Below the pieces are notes generated by a model that worked only from the letters and a program-made list of their open reading frames with translations, was not told the origin of the DNA and ran no database searches. Of a stretch of DNA of 32,057 nt, positions 19,018-29,161 are shown piece by piece. Both the position numbers and the translations under genes were made by a program. This DNA is from Halanaerobiales bacterium. Its GTDB lineage: Bacteria; Bacillota; Halanaerobiia; B1SED10-174. The DNA is taken from NCBI GenBank assembly GCA_003551905.1, contig PUNT01000084.1, forward strand, positions 1-32,057, read 5' to 3'. Numbering within the stretch: the stretch's first letter is position 1; the number at the start of each line of letters is the position of its first letter.

Positions 19018-19386
19018 TTACTTTTTCCTGCGGATACCCACAGTTCTCTTGGGACCTTTACGGGTTCGTGCATTGGTTCTGGTTCGCTGCCCCCGTACTG
19101 GTACTCCCCGGCGGTGGCGTAACCCCCTGTAGGTGCCAATATCCATAAGGCGCTTAATATTGGAGCGCACTTCTCTACGGAGTTCACCTTCAACCTCCCG
19201 TTCGCCTACTTCTTTTCGGAGTGCTGAAATTTCCGCTTCGGTTAAATCCCGAACCCTGGTATCTGGATTAATTCCGGCAGTTTCCAGTATACTCTGAGCC
19301 CTGGCTTTCCCAATACCATATATATAGGTAAGGCCAATTGCGACCCTTTTATCACGGGGTAAATCAACACCTTCTATCCTGGCCAT
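19018..19386 (-). CDS. rpsM: 30S ribosomal protein S13
   Basis: [26 protein letters not shown]...[25 protein letters not shown]. Confidence 0.98.
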   Translation of the reverse strand: MARIEGVDLPRDKRVAIGLTYIYGIGKARAQSILETAGINPDTRVRDLTEAEISALRKEVGEREVEGELRREVRSNIKRLMDIGTYRGLRHRRGVPVRGQRTRTNARTRKGPKRTVGIRRKK

Positions 19387-19401
19387 ATTACAACCTCCCT
19401 T

Positions 19402-19753
<352 letters not shown>

Positions 19754-19758
19754 GGGGT

Positions 19759-20052
19759 CTATCGGACCTCCTTACTGTTAGCTTCCTCCAGCACCTTCTT
19801 CAGGGCACCAGCCACATCTTTATTGCTAACTCGCATTTTGGACCTGCATTTCACATGGATGTCTTCAATAACAGTATTGAGGGGCTGCAAGTGTTTAATA
19901 TTCTTTCTTTTGGGACTTTCAACTCTCCGCCTGCAACCATCAGCAATATATACAAAGGGGTCAGGCCCTATCTGCAGAACCACAAAATATTCCCCCTTAT
20001 CTCTTCCAGCAATAGACTTGACAACCTGGCCTAACTCCAGATTGCTGGCCAT
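19759..20052 (-). CDS. KOW-domain RNA-binding protein, ribosomal protein L14e/L6e/L27e-like (COG2163-type)
   Basis: [55 protein letters not shown]-type core, located between map and infA. Confidence 0.85.
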   Translation of the reverse strand: MASNLELGQVVKSIAGRDKGEYFVVLQIGPDPFVYIADGCRRRVESPKRKNIKHLQPLNTVIEDIHVKCRSKMRVSNKDVAGALKKVLEEANSKEVR

Positions 20053-20073
20053 TTTCCATCACCTCAGTTAACT

Positions 20074-20103
20074 ATTATAACACAGCACTCCTATACTATG
20101 CAA
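20074..20103 (-). promoter_or_regulatory. Internal sigma-A promoter ahead of the KOW gene-infA-alpha operon
   Basis: Minus strand: TTGCAT (20103..20098), 18-nt spacer, TATAAT (20079..20074) with extended -10 TGT, in the short map-KOW intergenic gap. Confidence 0.75.
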
Positions 20104-20104
20104 T

Positions 20105-20854
20105 TTAGGGCTTTGTGAGTATTTCTGGCCCATTTTCGGTTATGGCCACTGTATCTTCAAAATGTGCAGAGAGCATTCCATCCACTGTAACAACAGTCCA
20201 ACCGTCCTCTTCAACCCTGACTTCATGGGTTCCTGCGTTAACCATGGGTTCAATAGCCAGGGTCATACCTTCCTTCAATACAGGTCCTCTTCCAGGAGGA
20301 CCAAAATTAGGAACCTGGGGTGGCTCATGCATAGCCTGCCCAATACCATGACCCACATAGTCCCGGACCACTGAAAATCCCTGACCTTCCACAAAAGACT
20401 GAATGGCATGGGAAATATCCGACAAATACCCTCCTGGCTGACACATCTTTATCCCTTCCTGCAAACTCTTTCGAGTTACCTCCATGAGCTGGTGAGCAGA
20501 TTGGCTTATCTCACCAACTCCATATGTCCGGGCGCAATCTCCGTAGTAGCCGTCAAGCAGGGTGCCAACATCCAGGCTAACAATATCCCCTTCTTTTAAG
20601 ATTCGAGGACCAGGTATACCGTGAACAACCTCCTGATTAACTGATACACAAACCGAGGCAGGAAAACCCCGATAGCCCTTGAAGGCCGGTACGCCTCCAT
20701 TCTGACGGATGAAATCTTCAGCTAAATCATCAATCTCCTGAGTTTTCAGGCCGGGAGCAATAATTTCAGCAATCTTTTCCTGAACCTGGGCAGCAAGTTT
20801 GCCGGCCCTGACCATAAATTTAATTTCCCGGGAAGATTTACAGACAATCATCAA
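20105..20854 (-). CDS. map: Type I methionyl aminopeptidase
   Basis: GYRGFPASVCVSVNQEVVHGIP, VSLDVGTLLDGYYGDCART, GHGIGQAMHEPPQVPNFG. Confidence 0.97.
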   Translation of the reverse strand: MMIVCKSSREIKFMVRAGKLAAQVQEKIAEIIAPGLKTQEIDDLAEDFIRQNGGVPAFKGYRGFPASVCVSVNQEVVHGIPGPRILKEGDIVSLDVGTLLDGYYGDCARTYGVGEISQSAHQLMEVTRKSLQEGIKMCQPGGYLSDISHAIQSFVEGQGFSVVRDYVGHGIGQAMHEPPQVPNFGPPGRGPVLKEGMTLAIEPMVNAGTHEVRVEEDGWTVVTVDGMLSAHFEDTVAITENGPEILTKP

Positions 20855-21498
20855 AACCGCTCCATAATAGCTAATAGTTTACTGGTTACAGTTTTGGGAT
20901 CCGGACTGGCATCAACCTGCTGGAGAAGGTCCTTTTCCCGGTAATAGCTTTCCAGTTCTAAAGTTTTGCCCCTGTTCACCTGCAGTCGCCTTCGGACCGT
21001 TTCCTCCCTGTCATCATCCCTCTGCATCAGCTCCCCACCGCATAGGTCACAAATGCCACCTTCTTCTGGAGGGCTGAATCTTATATGGTAGTTGGTCCCG
21101 CAGTTAGAACAAACCCGACGTCCGGACAAACGCTCTACCAGCACCTCCTCTGGAGCCTGCAAGCAAATGACACCTTGCAATTCTTTGCCTAAATTCTCCA
21201 AAATACTATCCAGAGCTGCAGCCTGAACCAGTGTCCGGGGAAAACCATCCAGTAAGAACCCGTTATCTGTATCCGGTTCCTCCAGGCGCTTTTCTATCAT
21301 GGCACAGGTAATTTCATCAGGAACCAGTTCCCCAGCTTTTATATACTGGGCAGCTTTTCTCCCCATTTCTGTTGCTTTTTCAATATTTTCTCTGAATATA
21401 TCCCCGGTAGCGATGTGAGGTATAGAAAATTTCTCTGCCAGAATTACAGCCTGTGTCCCTTTCCCTGTCCCTGGCAATCCCATCAGAACTATATTCAT
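20851..21498 (-). CDS. adk: Adenylate kinase (zinc-lid form)
   Basis: MNIVLMGLPGTGKGTQA; lid CSNCGTNYH...CDLCG; start at 21498 with AGGAGG RBS. Confidence 0.97.
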   Translation of the reverse strand: MNIVLMGLPGTGKGTQAVILAEKFSIPHIATGDIFRENIEKATEMGRKAAQYIKAGELVPDEITCAMIEKRLEEPDTDNGFLLDGFPRTLVQAAALDSILENLGKELQGVICLQAPEEVLVERLSGRRVCSNCGTNYHIRFSPPEEGGICDLCGGELMQRDDDREETVRRRLQVNRGKTLELESYYREKDLLQQVDASPDPKTVTSKLLAIMERF

Positions 21499-21508
21499 TG
21501 TCTTCCTC

Positions 21509-22768
21509 CTATCGCATGAAGCCTTCATAGTGCCGCATAAGCAGGTGAGATTCAATCTGTTTCATTGTCTCCAGAGCAACCCCAGTTACAATCAAAAGAC
21601 TGGTTCCACCAAATTCAATGTTAATCCGGGTTAGAGGAAACATAAAGTTGGGCAATATGGCAACAAGGGCCAGAAATATAGCGCCTGCCAGTGTAATCCT
21701 GGTGAGAATCCTGTCCATGAAGCTTGCTGTGGAACGGCCAGGCCTGATGCCGGGGATAAATCCCCCGTATTTTCTAATATTATCAGCAACTTCCTGGGGA
21801 TTGAAAGTTATAGCTGTATAGAAATAAGTGAAGAATATAATCATCAGGCCAAAACTGGTAAGGTAAATTGCTCCCTCAGGTCTCAATGCTTCAGCCAGCC
21901 TCTGTGCCCAGTCATAAGGAAGGATCTGGGCTATAGTAACTGGAAAAGCCAGAACGCTGGAGGCAAAGATTACCGGAATAACGCCAGCCTGATTTACTTT
22001 CATGGGTATATGAGTTGCCCGGCCGCCGTACATTCTTCTACCAACCACTCGTTTGGAATACTGGACCGGGATACGACGTTCCCCCTGCTGAACATAAATA
22101 ACAGCAGCTACCACAGCCAGACCTACCACTACAAAAACCAGTATATTCAAGGCTGTAACTTCACCAATACCTATCATCCTTATTGTTTCCCGGAAAACTG
22201 GCGGATAGCTGGCGATTATTGAAGCAAAGATCAGTATAGATATCCCGTTGCCAATTCCCTTTTCAGTAATCTGCTCCCCCAGCCACATGAGAAAGGCAGT
22301 ACCTGCAGTCAGGGTAAGAACAATTATGCCCAGGCTGGCAAAGTTAGGATTGGGAATGGCTCCCATGTTGCGGATGAACATGGTAAAACCCCAGCCCTGG
22401 ACAAAACCAAGGGCAACAGTTGCATAGCGGGTGTACTGGGCAATCTTCTTACGTCCTTCTGGACCTTCCTTCTGCAGTTCTTCCAGCTTGGGAATAACTA
22501 CTGTGAGAAGATTCATGATAATAGAAGCGGTAATATAAGGGCTTATACCCATGGCAAAGATGGTAAAGCGCTGCAGCGCACCACCTGTAAACATATCCAG
22601 AAGCCCCAGTATGCCTCCCTCGCCAAAATATTGGGCAAACTGGGTGGGATCAACGCCGGGAACCGGAACGAAGGCTCCAATTCTGTAAACAGCGATCATA
22701 GCCAAAACAAAGAAAATCTTCTTCCGCAGTTCTTTAACTTTCAGGGCATTAAATAAAGCTGTGAGCAT
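21509..22768 (-). CDS. secY: Protein translocase subunit SecY
   Basis: IGAFVPVPGVDPTQFAQYF; multi-TM; YSKRVVGRRMYGGRATHIPMKVNQAGVIPVIFASS. Confidence 0.98.
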   Translation of the reverse strand: MLTALFNALKVKELRKKIFFVLAMIAVYRIGAFVPVPGVDPTQFAQYFGEGGILGLLDMFTGGALQRFTIFAMGISPYITASIIMNLLTVVIPKLEELQKEGPEGRKKIAQYTRYATVALGFVQGWGFTMFIRNMGAIPNPNFASLGIIVLTLTAGTAFLMWLGEQITEKGIGNGISILIFASIIASYPPVFRETIRMIGIGEVTALNILVFVVVGLAVVAAVIYVQQGERRIPVQYSKRVVGRRMYGGRATHIPMKVNQAGVIPVIFASSVLAFPVTIAQILPYDWAQRLAEALRPEGAIYLTSFGLMIIFFTYFYTAITFNPQEVADNIRKYGGFIPGIRPGRSTASFMDRILTRITLAGAIFLALVAILPNFMFPLTRINIEFGGTSLLIVTGVALETMKQIESHLLMRHYEGFMR

Positions 22769-23206
22769 CTAAAGCACCTCCACCTGTCCACCAGCAGCCT
22801 CAATCTTTACCACTGCAGCTTTGCTGAACCTGTGGGCCCGGACTGTCAGAGAATTCTTCAATTCCCCATCACCTAAGATTTTTACTCTGCTCTGTCGGGC
22901 TACCATACCCTCCTGAAGCAATAGCTCGGGAGTTATTTCAGTTCCGCTGGTAAAACGATTCAAATCCTCAACATTAACCGTTGAGTAGCTGTCAGCAAAA
23001 ATATTCTTGAATCCTCGCTTGGGAAGCCTCCGATACAGGGGGGTTTGACCACCTTCGAAACCCAGGCGCACACCACCCCCGGACCGGGATTTTTGCCCTT
23101 TATGGCCCCGTCCTGCAGTTGTCCCCCGCCCTGAACCAGAGCCTCGTCCAAGCCTTTTTCTGTTTTTCTTAGCCCCGGGTCGGGGTTTCAATTCGTGTAA
23201 GCGCAT
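22769..23206 (-). CDS. rplO: 50S ribosomal protein L15
   Basis: [47 protein letters not shown] at 23206 follows GGAGGGG. Confidence 0.98.
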   Translation of the reverse strand: MRLHELKPRPGAKKNRKRLGRGSGSGRGTTAGRGHKGQKSRSGGGVRLGFEGGQTPLYRRLPKRGFKNIFADSYSTVNVEDLNRFTSGTEITPELLLQEGMVARQSRVKILGDGELKNSLTVRAHRFSKAAVVKIEAAGGQVEVL

Positions 23207-23224
23207 AAATATCCCCTCCTTCAA

Positions 23225-23734
23225 CTAACCCATAAGTTCTTCCACATCTTTGCCCCGCAGGCGGGCCACCTCTTTGGGGTGTTTCAAGCTTTTAACAGCC
23301 TCCATGGTGGCATAGGCCATATTTATTGGATTATCCGAACCAAGAGACTTGGTTAAAATATCACTAACACCTGCAGCCTCTAAAACTGCCCTGACAGCCC
23401 CACCAGCGATAACACCAGTTCCTTCTGAAGCAGGCTTCAGAAAAACCCTGCCGGCACCAAAAGAACCAATAATTTCGTGAGGAATGGTGGTCCCTACCCT
23501 GGGCACCTCAATCATGGATTTCTTTGCCTCTTCAACACCTTTTTTGATGGCATCCGGCACTTCATTGGCCTTGCCCAGGCCGGTACCAACTTTTCCTGCC
23601 CCGTCACCAACAACAACAAGGGCACTAAAGCTGAACCTGCGGCCACCTTTAACAACCTTGGCCACCCGGTTGATATTTACCACCTTTTCGATGAACTCTT
23701 TTTCTTCTTCTTTAGCTCTGGGTTTGGAAGTCAA
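23225..23734 (-). CDS. rpsE: 30S ribosomal protein S5
   Basis: [44 protein letters not shown]. Confidence 0.98.
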   Translation of the reverse strand: MTSKPRAKEEEKEFIEKVVNINRVAKVVKGGRRFSFSALVVVGDGAGKVGTGLGKANEVPDAIKKGVEEAKKSMIEVPRVGTTIPHEIIGSFGAGRVFLKPASEGTGVIAGGAVRAVLEAAGVSDILTKSLGSDNPINMAYATMEAVKSLKHPKEVARLRGKDVEELMG

Positions 23735-23751
23735 TCATTTCCCTCCTTTCC

Positions 23752-24111
23752 TTAAAACTTCAATCCTTTTTCCCTGGCCGCATCAGCCAGAGCTTTTACC
23801 CTGCCGTGATAAAGGTTGCCTCCTCTGTCAAACACAACATTTTCGATGCCCTGGGAAAGGGCCCTTTCGGCAATGATATTTCCTACAATTTTTGCTGCCT
23901 CTTTATTGCCGGTGTTTTTAACCTTATCTTTAATATCCTGTTCTAGGGTAGAAGCAGAAATCAAAGTTTCTCCCTTTATATCGTCAATAATCTGGGCATA
24001 TATATTTTTTAAACTGCGGTAGACATTCAACCTGGGCCTTTCAGGAGTTCCCATTACCTTTCTTCTGACCCGGAGATGTCTCTCCCGGTGCATGACCCGT
24101 TTATCTCTCAT
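23752..24111 (-). CDS. rplR: 50S ribosomal protein L18
   Basis: [34 protein letters not shown]...[28 protein letters not shown]. Confidence 0.98.
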   Translation of the reverse strand: MRDKRVMHRERHLRVRRKVMGTPERPRLNVYRSLKNIYAQIIDDIKGETLISASTLEQDIKDKVKNTGNKEAAKIVGNIIAERALSQGIENVVFDRGGNLYHGRVKALADAAREKGLKF

Positions 24112-24139
24112 GCCCTTCCCTCCTTCTCATAACCAAAAC

Positions 24140-24679
24140 TTATTGCGCCCCTGCTTTACCCACCTTGCGGCGGATATATTCACCTTCATAGCGAATCCCC
24201 TTACCCAGGTATGGATCAGGTTTACGCAGCTGGCGAATGCTAGCAGCTATCCGTCCTACTTTCTGCTTATCAATTCCCCGTACAATTATCTTGTTATTGC
24301 CCTCCATGGCCAGTTCAATACCTTCTTCTGGCTCTACTACAGCAGGATGAGAAAACCCCAGCTGCAGTTCTAATTTATTTCCCTTCATGGCACCCCGATA
24401 ACCGGTGCCTACCATTTCCAGTCGCTTCTCGTATCCCTTGGTAACCCCTTCAATCATATTGGTGATTATGCTCCGGGTCATACCCTGGACAGCCCTGAAT
24501 CTCTTCTCTTCCCCAGGGACTTCAACTCGCAATTGTCCCTTATGCTTTTTTATGTTGGCATAACGATGAAGAGACTGGGTTAATGTACCCTTGGGACCCT
24601 TAACTGTAATCTCCTGATTTTTTACTTTTACCTCCACCCCATCCGGAATGGATATTGGTAAAACCCCTATCCGGGACAT
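24140..24679 (-). CDS. rplF: 50S ribosomal protein L6
   Basis: MSRIGVLPISIPDGVEVKVKNQEITVKGPKGTL...KPDPYLGKGIRYEGEYIRRKVGKAG. Confidence 0.98.
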   Translation of the reverse strand: MSRIGVLPISIPDGVEVKVKNQEITVKGPKGTLTQSLHRYANIKKHKGQLRVEVPGEEKRFRAVQGMTRSIITNMIEGVTKGYEKRLEMVGTGYRGAMKGNKLELQLGFSHPAVVEPEEGIELAMEGNNKIIVRGIDKQKVGRIAASIRQLRKPDPYLGKGIRYEGEYIRRKVGKAGAQ

Positions 24680-24691
24680 TCTCACACCTCC

Positions 24692-25093
24692 TCACCATAT
24701 ATAACAGATAACCTCGCCACCTAAGCCTTTTGCTCTGGCTTCTTTGTCAGTCATAACGCCCTGGCTGGTGGAAATAACGGCAATACCAAGACCTCCCAAG
24801 ACCCGAGGCACTTCATCCTTCTTAGCATAAACTCTCAGCCCGGGTTTACTGATCTTTTTCAATCCATTGATAACTTTCTCACCATCCGGTCCATACTTCA
24901 AGAATAACCGGAGGACTCCCTGAGGATTTCCTTCCTGAATAACCCGATAATCCTTGATAAACCCTTCTTCTTTAAGAATTTCAGCAATTCTCTCCCTCAT
25001 CCTAGATGAAGGGATTTCCACTGTATCTTTTAAACCCATAGTAGCGTTCCTTATCCGGGTCAGCATATCTGCTACTGGATCAGTCATTCCCAT
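24692..25093 (-). CDS. rpsH: 30S ribosomal protein S8
   Basis: [44 protein letters not shown]...; start chosen by AAGGAGG spacing. Confidence 0.98.
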   Translation of the reverse strand: MGMTDPVADMLTRIRNATMGLKDTVEIPSSRMRERIAEILKEEGFIKDYRVIQEGNPQGVLRLFLKYGPDGEKVINGLKKISKPGLRVYAKKDEVPRVLGGLGIAVISTSQGVMTDKEARAKGLGGEVICYIW

Positions 25094-25119
25094 TAATGCC
25101 AACCTCCTTCCCAAAAATA

Positions 25120-25305
25120 TTACCAGCTGGCCTTCTTCACTCCCGGAATTACTCCCTTATGGGCCAATTCCCGGAAGCAAATCCGACAAAGCATAAATTT
25201 TCTCAAAACCCCCCTTGCCCGGCCGCACTTGCGACACCGACGAACCCGGCGGGTAGAATACTTGGGGTCAAATTTTTCTCTTTCAACCTGACTTTTTCGC
25301 GCCAC
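25120..25305 (-). CDS. rpsN: 30S ribosomal protein S14, zinc-binding type Z
   Basis: 61 aa: [40 protein letters not shown]. Confidence 0.98.
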   Translation of the reverse strand: MARKSQVEREKFDPKYSTRRVRRCRKCGRARGVLRKFMLCRICFRELAHKGVIPGVKKASW

Positions 25306-25319
25306 ACCTTTCCCCCCTT

Positions 25320-25862
25320 TCAGTCTTTTCTGAAGGGCATACCCAGGCTGGTCAGAAGCTCCTGTGCTTCCTCATCAGTCTCAGCACTGGTAACAATGAT
25401 TATATCCAGCCCGCGCACTTTATCGATTTTATCAATATCTATTTCCGGAAAAACTGTTATCTCAGAAATACCCAGGGAGAAATTCCCCCGTCCATCAAAT
25501 GAACGCTTCGATACTCCCCGAAAATCCCTAATTCTTGGCAGGGCAATATTTACCAGCTTGTAGAAAAACTCATGCATGATATCTCCCCGGAGAGTAACCT
25601 TGCAGCCTACAGGCATACCTACCCGAACTTTAAAATTTGAAATAGCACGTTTGGCCCGGGTAACCACTGGTTGCTGCCCGGTAATCAGTCCGAGCTGTTC
25701 TACACTGTTATCCAGAGCTTTAACATCCTCTTTGGCTTCACCTACGCCCATATTTATTATTATCTTTTCCAGATGGGGAACTTCCATAATATTTTCATAG
25801 TTAAATTTCTTTTTCAGGCTGGGGACAACTTCCGACTGGTAATAATCTTTTAGAACCGCCAC
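25320..25862 (-). CDS. rplE: 50S ribosomal protein L5
   Basis: [23 protein letters not shown]...[19 protein letters not shown]. Confidence 0.98.
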   Translation of the reverse strand: MAVLKDYYQSEVVPSLKKKFNYENIMEVPHLEKIIINMGVGEAKEDVKALDNSVEQLGLITGQQPVVTRAKRAISNFKVRVGMPVGCKVTLRGDIMHEFFYKLVNIALPRIRDFRGVSKRSFDGRGNFSLGISEITVFPEIDIDKIDKVRGLDIIIVTSAETDEEAQELLTSLGMPFRKD

Positions 25863-25882
25863 TCCCGCAACCTCCTTTCTGC

Positions 25883-26209
25883 CTACTTGTCAATAACTTC
25901 GTCACATTTACAGCAGACCCGGGCCTTCCTATCATCCTTTAAATAGGTTATCCTGGTCCTGCTTCTCTTGCTACAGCGGGGGCACACCAGTTGGACATTG
26001 GAAACATCAATTGGTGCCTCATTCTCTATAATGCCCCCCTGGGGAAGCTCTCTGGTAGGTCGGGTATGTCTGTGAACAACATTAACTCCTTCCACCACAA
26101 CCCGCCTAGTATCCGGGTCTACCTCCAGTACCTTCCCTTTCTTCCCTACATTCTTGCCAGCTATAACCTGCACTCTATCACCTTTTTTTACGTGCATCCT
26201 GTTGGCCAT
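25883..26209 (-). CDS. rplX: 50S ribosomal protein L24 with CxxC...CxxC ribbon
   Basis: [26 protein letters not shown]...; C-terminal [33 protein letters not shown]. Confidence 0.97.
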   Translation of the reverse strand: MANRMHVKKGDRVQVIAGKNVGKKGKVLEVDPDTRRVVVEGVNVVHRHTRPTRELPQGGIIENEAPIDVSNVQLVCPRCSKRSRTRITYLKDDRKARVCCKCDEVIDK

Positions 26210-26232
26210 TACCAGACCTCCTCCCCTGCTCC

Positions 26233-26601
26233 CTAGAGCACTTCCGGTGCCAGGGATATTATCTTCATAAAATTCTTTTCCCGCAATTCCCGAGCCACAG
26301 GGCCAAAAATCCGCGTTCCCCTTGGATTATTGGTACGATCAATTATAACAGCAGCATTTTCATCAAAAGCAATATAAGAGCCATCGGGGCGGCGAAATTC
26401 TTTCTTGGTCCTGACAATAACTGCTTTAACTATCTCACCTTTTTTAACCACCCCACCGGGAATAGCTTCTTTTACTGTAGCCACGATAATATCTCCAGCC
26501 CGGGCATACCGCTTCTTGGATCCTCCCAGGACATTTATACATAGCAGTTCTCGAGCGCCGGTGTTATCAGCCACCCGGACCCTGCTTTCTGTCTGAATCA
26601 T
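26233..26601 (-). CDS. rplN: 50S ribosomal protein L14
   Basis: [46 protein letters not shown]. Confidence 0.98.
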   Translation of the reverse strand: MIQTESRVRVADNTGARELLCINVLGGSKKRYARAGDIIVATVKEAIPGGVVKKGEIVKAVIVRTKKEFRRPDGSYIAFDENAAVIIDRTNNPRGTRIFGPVARELREKNFMKIISLAPEVL

Positions 26602-26632
26602 ACCTGTTCCCCTCCTTCCTCAACTACCTTGA

Positions 26633-26887
26633 TCACTGGGCTTTTTCTAGCACTTCCAACACCTGCCAGCGTTTTTTCTTGCTATAAGGGCGACTCTCTA
26701 TAATATTAACCTTGTCACCTACACCACAGGTATTTTCTTCATCATGGGCCAGATATTTTTTGCTCCTCTTTACAACCCGCTTATAAAGTGGGTGCCGGGT
26801 ATGCCTTTCAACCAGGACTACCACCGTTTTATCCATTTTGTCGCTAATCACAGTCCCGGTAAAAACTTTTTTACTTTTATTACCCAT
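26633..26887 (-). CDS. rpsQ: 30S ribosomal protein S17
   Basis: [44 protein letters not shown]. Confidence 0.98.
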   Translation of the reverse strand: MGNKSKKVFTGTVISDKMDKTVVVLVERHTRHPLYKRVVKRSKKYLAHDEENTCGVGDKVNIIESRPYSKKKRWQVLEVLEKAQ

Positions 26888-26901
26888 ACCCCCGCCTCCT
26901 T

Positions 26902-27159
26902 TCAGTTACACCTTTTTTCCGGACGACCAATAAGTTTTTGTCCATCTATTTCTCCTAGAAACTCCCCATTGTGGTAGATCTGGAAGGTGCAAACTCCTTT
27001 CGGTACCATTTTCCGCTTGCCATTGGTCATGATTACCAGAACATTCATCCGGTCTTCAATAACTTCTCCCCCAAGACCCAGATAGGTTCCTCCTGTCACC
27101 TTGCTGATCTTTATCCTTTTACCTACAAGAGGGGTCCTGATCAGTTCATTATTAGCCAT
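26902..27159 (-). CDS. Archaeal/eukaryotic-type RNase P protein Rpp29 (Rnp1/Pop4)-like, minimal form
   Basis: 85 aa: [85 protein letters not shown]. The order of short motifs (E-L-I...L-V-G-K...[14 protein letters not shown]...K.VPK...F.I...G....I-D-G..L.G-R-P-E-K-R) matches the Rpp29 Sm-like core as I recall it. Lies between rpmC and rpsQ, 27 nt after the rpmC stop and 14 nt before the rpsQ start, with a GGGGG/AGG-type RBS upstream. Confidence 0.82.
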   Translation of the reverse strand: MANNELIRTPLVGKRIKISKVTGGTYLGLGGEVIEDRMNVLVIMTNGKRKMVPKGVCTFQIYHNGEFLGEIDGQKLIGRPEKRCN

Positions 27160-27186
27160 TGAGGAAACCCCCTTTTTAGAACATAA

Positions 27187-27381
27187 TTATGCTCCCAATT
27201 CCCTTTTCCTTATCACTGTCTTTACCCTGGCAATATCTCGACGTACTTCCCTGAGACGCAGGGGATTATCCAGCTGTGCTGTAGCATGCTGGAATCGCAG
27301 GTTAAAAAGATCCTCTTTCAAATCCCTGAGCTTAACCTGTAGCTCTTCACTGGTCATATCATAATATTTTTTTGCTTTCAT
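27187..27381 (-). CDS. rpmC: 50S ribosomal protein L29
   Basis: [61 protein letters not shown]. Confidence 0.98.
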   Translation of the reverse strand: MKAKKYYDMTSEELQVKLRDLKEDLFNLRFQHATAQLDNPLRLREVRRDIARVKTVIRKRELGA

Positions 27382-27806
27382 TGCTGTCCACCCTCTCCTT
27401 CTTCCCGGGTGACGAATTTTGTTTTGATGGGCAATTTATGGCTGGCCAGCCGCATGGCTTCCCGGGCTATCTCAGGGGTAACCCCGGTGAGCTCGAACAT
27501 TATACGTCCTGGCTTGACAACAGCCACCCAGAATTCTGGGGCCCCTTTACCGCTTCCCATCCTTGTTTCAGCAGGTTTGGCGGTAACCGGTTTGTCAGGA
27601 AATATCTTGATCCAAACTTTACCGCCTCGCTTGATATGCCTGGTCATGGCTATCCGGGCGGCTTCAATCTGCCGGTTGGTAATCCAGGCAGGTTCTAGTG
27701 CCATCAAACCATATTCACCAAACTCCAGGGTATTGCCCCGGGTGGCTATACCACGCATCCGGCCTCGCTGCTGTTTTCTGTACTTGACGCGCTTGGGCAT
27801 CAACAT
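27378..27806 (-). CDS. rplP: 50S ribosomal protein L16
   Basis: [66 protein letters not shown]. Confidence 0.98.
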   Translation of the reverse strand: MLMPKRVKYRKQQRGRMRGIATRGNTLEFGEYGLMALEPAWITNRQIEAARIAMTRHIKRGGKVWIKIFPDKPVTAKPAETRMGSGKGAPEFWVAVVKPGRIMFELTGVTPEIAREAMRLASHKLPIKTKFVTREEGEGGQQ

Positions 27807-27824
27807 TGGACCGGCCTCCTTTCA

Positions 27825-28496
27825 CTAATTACCAGCAGTATCTGAAGTCGTGTTGTCTTCATCCTTCTGAGGTAATACTTCACCTTTATTAATCCACACC
27901 TTGACACCGATGGTGCCATAAGTTGTTCTACTCTCAGCAAATCCATAGTCTATATCAGCCCGCAGGGTATGGAGGGGAACATTTCCTTTGTTGTAACCTT
28001 CGGTTCGGGCCATGTCAGCGCCACCCAACCTGCCGCTGCACTTGATCCTAAAACCCTCTGCTCCCATACGCATGGCCCTGCCCAGGGCCTGCTTCATTGC
28101 CCGGCGGAAAGAAACCCTTTTTTCCAGCTGACTGGCCACATTCTCCGCCACCAGTTGAGCATTCAGATCCGGCCCCTTGACTTCCTCCACATTGACTACA
28201 ACTTTTCGCCCGGTCATCTCTTCCAGCTCTTTTCGCAGGTTGTCAACTTCTGAACCGCCTCGACCTATAACCATACCGGGTCTAGCAGTGTGTATATCAA
28301 TTTTTATGAGCTGGGGTGCTCTCTGGATAACTATCCGGCTGATACCGGCATTGTACATCTTGGACTTAACATGTTTGCGAATTTCCAGATCCTCATGGAG
28401 AAAATCAGCCAGTTTGCCCCGCTCCGGGAACCACTTGGCTTCCCAGTCTTTTATAATACCCAGTCTTAAACCGTGGGGATTAACCTTTTGACCCAT
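27825..28496 (-). CDS. rpsC: 30S ribosomal protein S3
   Basis: [43 protein letters not shown] at 28496 after GGAGGG. Confidence 0.98.
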   Translation of the reverse strand: MGQKVNPHGLRLGIIKDWEAKWFPERGKLADFLHEDLEIRKHVKSKMYNAGISRIVIQRAPQLIKIDIHTARPGMVIGRGGSEVDNLRKELEEMTGRKVVVNVEEVKGPDLNAQLVAENVASQLEKRVSFRRAMKQALGRAMRMGAEGFRIKCSGRLGGADMARTEGYNKGNVPLHTLRADIDYGFAESRTTYGTIGVKVWINKGEVLPQKDEDNTTSDTAGN

Positions 28497-28839
28497 CTTT
28501 TCCCTCCTCTTTTTCGCCAACCACAATTGTGATATGGCTCATTCTCTTTCTAATCATATTTGCTCTACCAAAAGCCCGGGCCCGCCAGCGCCTCATAGTC
28601 GGCCCTTCGTCCACATAAGCATTGCGAACAACCAGATCATCTGGCTCAAGTTCCAGGTTGTGTTCAGCATTTGCTACTGCTGATTTTAGAACTTTTTCAA
28701 TCAACCTGGCTGCTTTTCGAGGCGTATACTTTAAAATTGCAAAGGCTTCCCCAACTTCTCTACCCCGGACCAAGTCAACAACCTGTCGGGCTTTAAAAGG
28801 GGAGATACGAACATACCGGGCTACTGCTTTTGCTTCCAT
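28480..28839 (-). CDS. rplV: 50S ribosomal protein L22
   Basis: [61 protein letters not shown]. Confidence 0.98.
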   Translation of the reverse strand: MEAKAVARYVRISPFKARQVVDLVRGREVGEAFAILKYTPRKAARLIEKVLKSAVANAEHNLELEPDDLVVRNAYVDEGPTMRRWRARAFGRANMIRKRMSHITIVVGEKEEGKDGSKG

Positions 28840-28860
28840 ATCCAGCCAAAACCCCCTTTC

Positions 28861-29145
28861 CTACTTAAGCGAAGTGGCACGCTCCGTGTGGGCGCCATGC
28901 CCTCTGAACTTTCTGGTTGGAGCGAATTCACCCAGCTTGTGACCTACCATCTCCTCTGTTATATAGATAGGAACGTGGCGTCGTCCATCGTGAACTGCTA
29001 TGGTATGCCCCACCATCTCTGGATATATGGTGGATGCTCGGGACCAGGTCTTAATAACTTTTTTTTCTCCAGTTTCATTCATCTCTTCTATGCGAGCCAG
29101 GAGCTTTTCATGGCAGAAAGGCCCCTTTTTGGTTGGACGTCCCAT
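28861..29145 (-). CDS. rpsS: 30S ribosomal protein S19
   Basis: [19 protein letters not shown]...[53 protein letters not shown]. Confidence 0.98.
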   Translation of the reverse strand: MGRPTKKGPFCHEKLLARIEEMNETGEKKVIKTWSRASTIYPEMVGHTIAVHDGRRHVPIYITEEMVGHKLGEFAPTRKFRGHGAHTERATSLK

Positions 29146-29161
29146 TAAACCCCTCCTTTCC

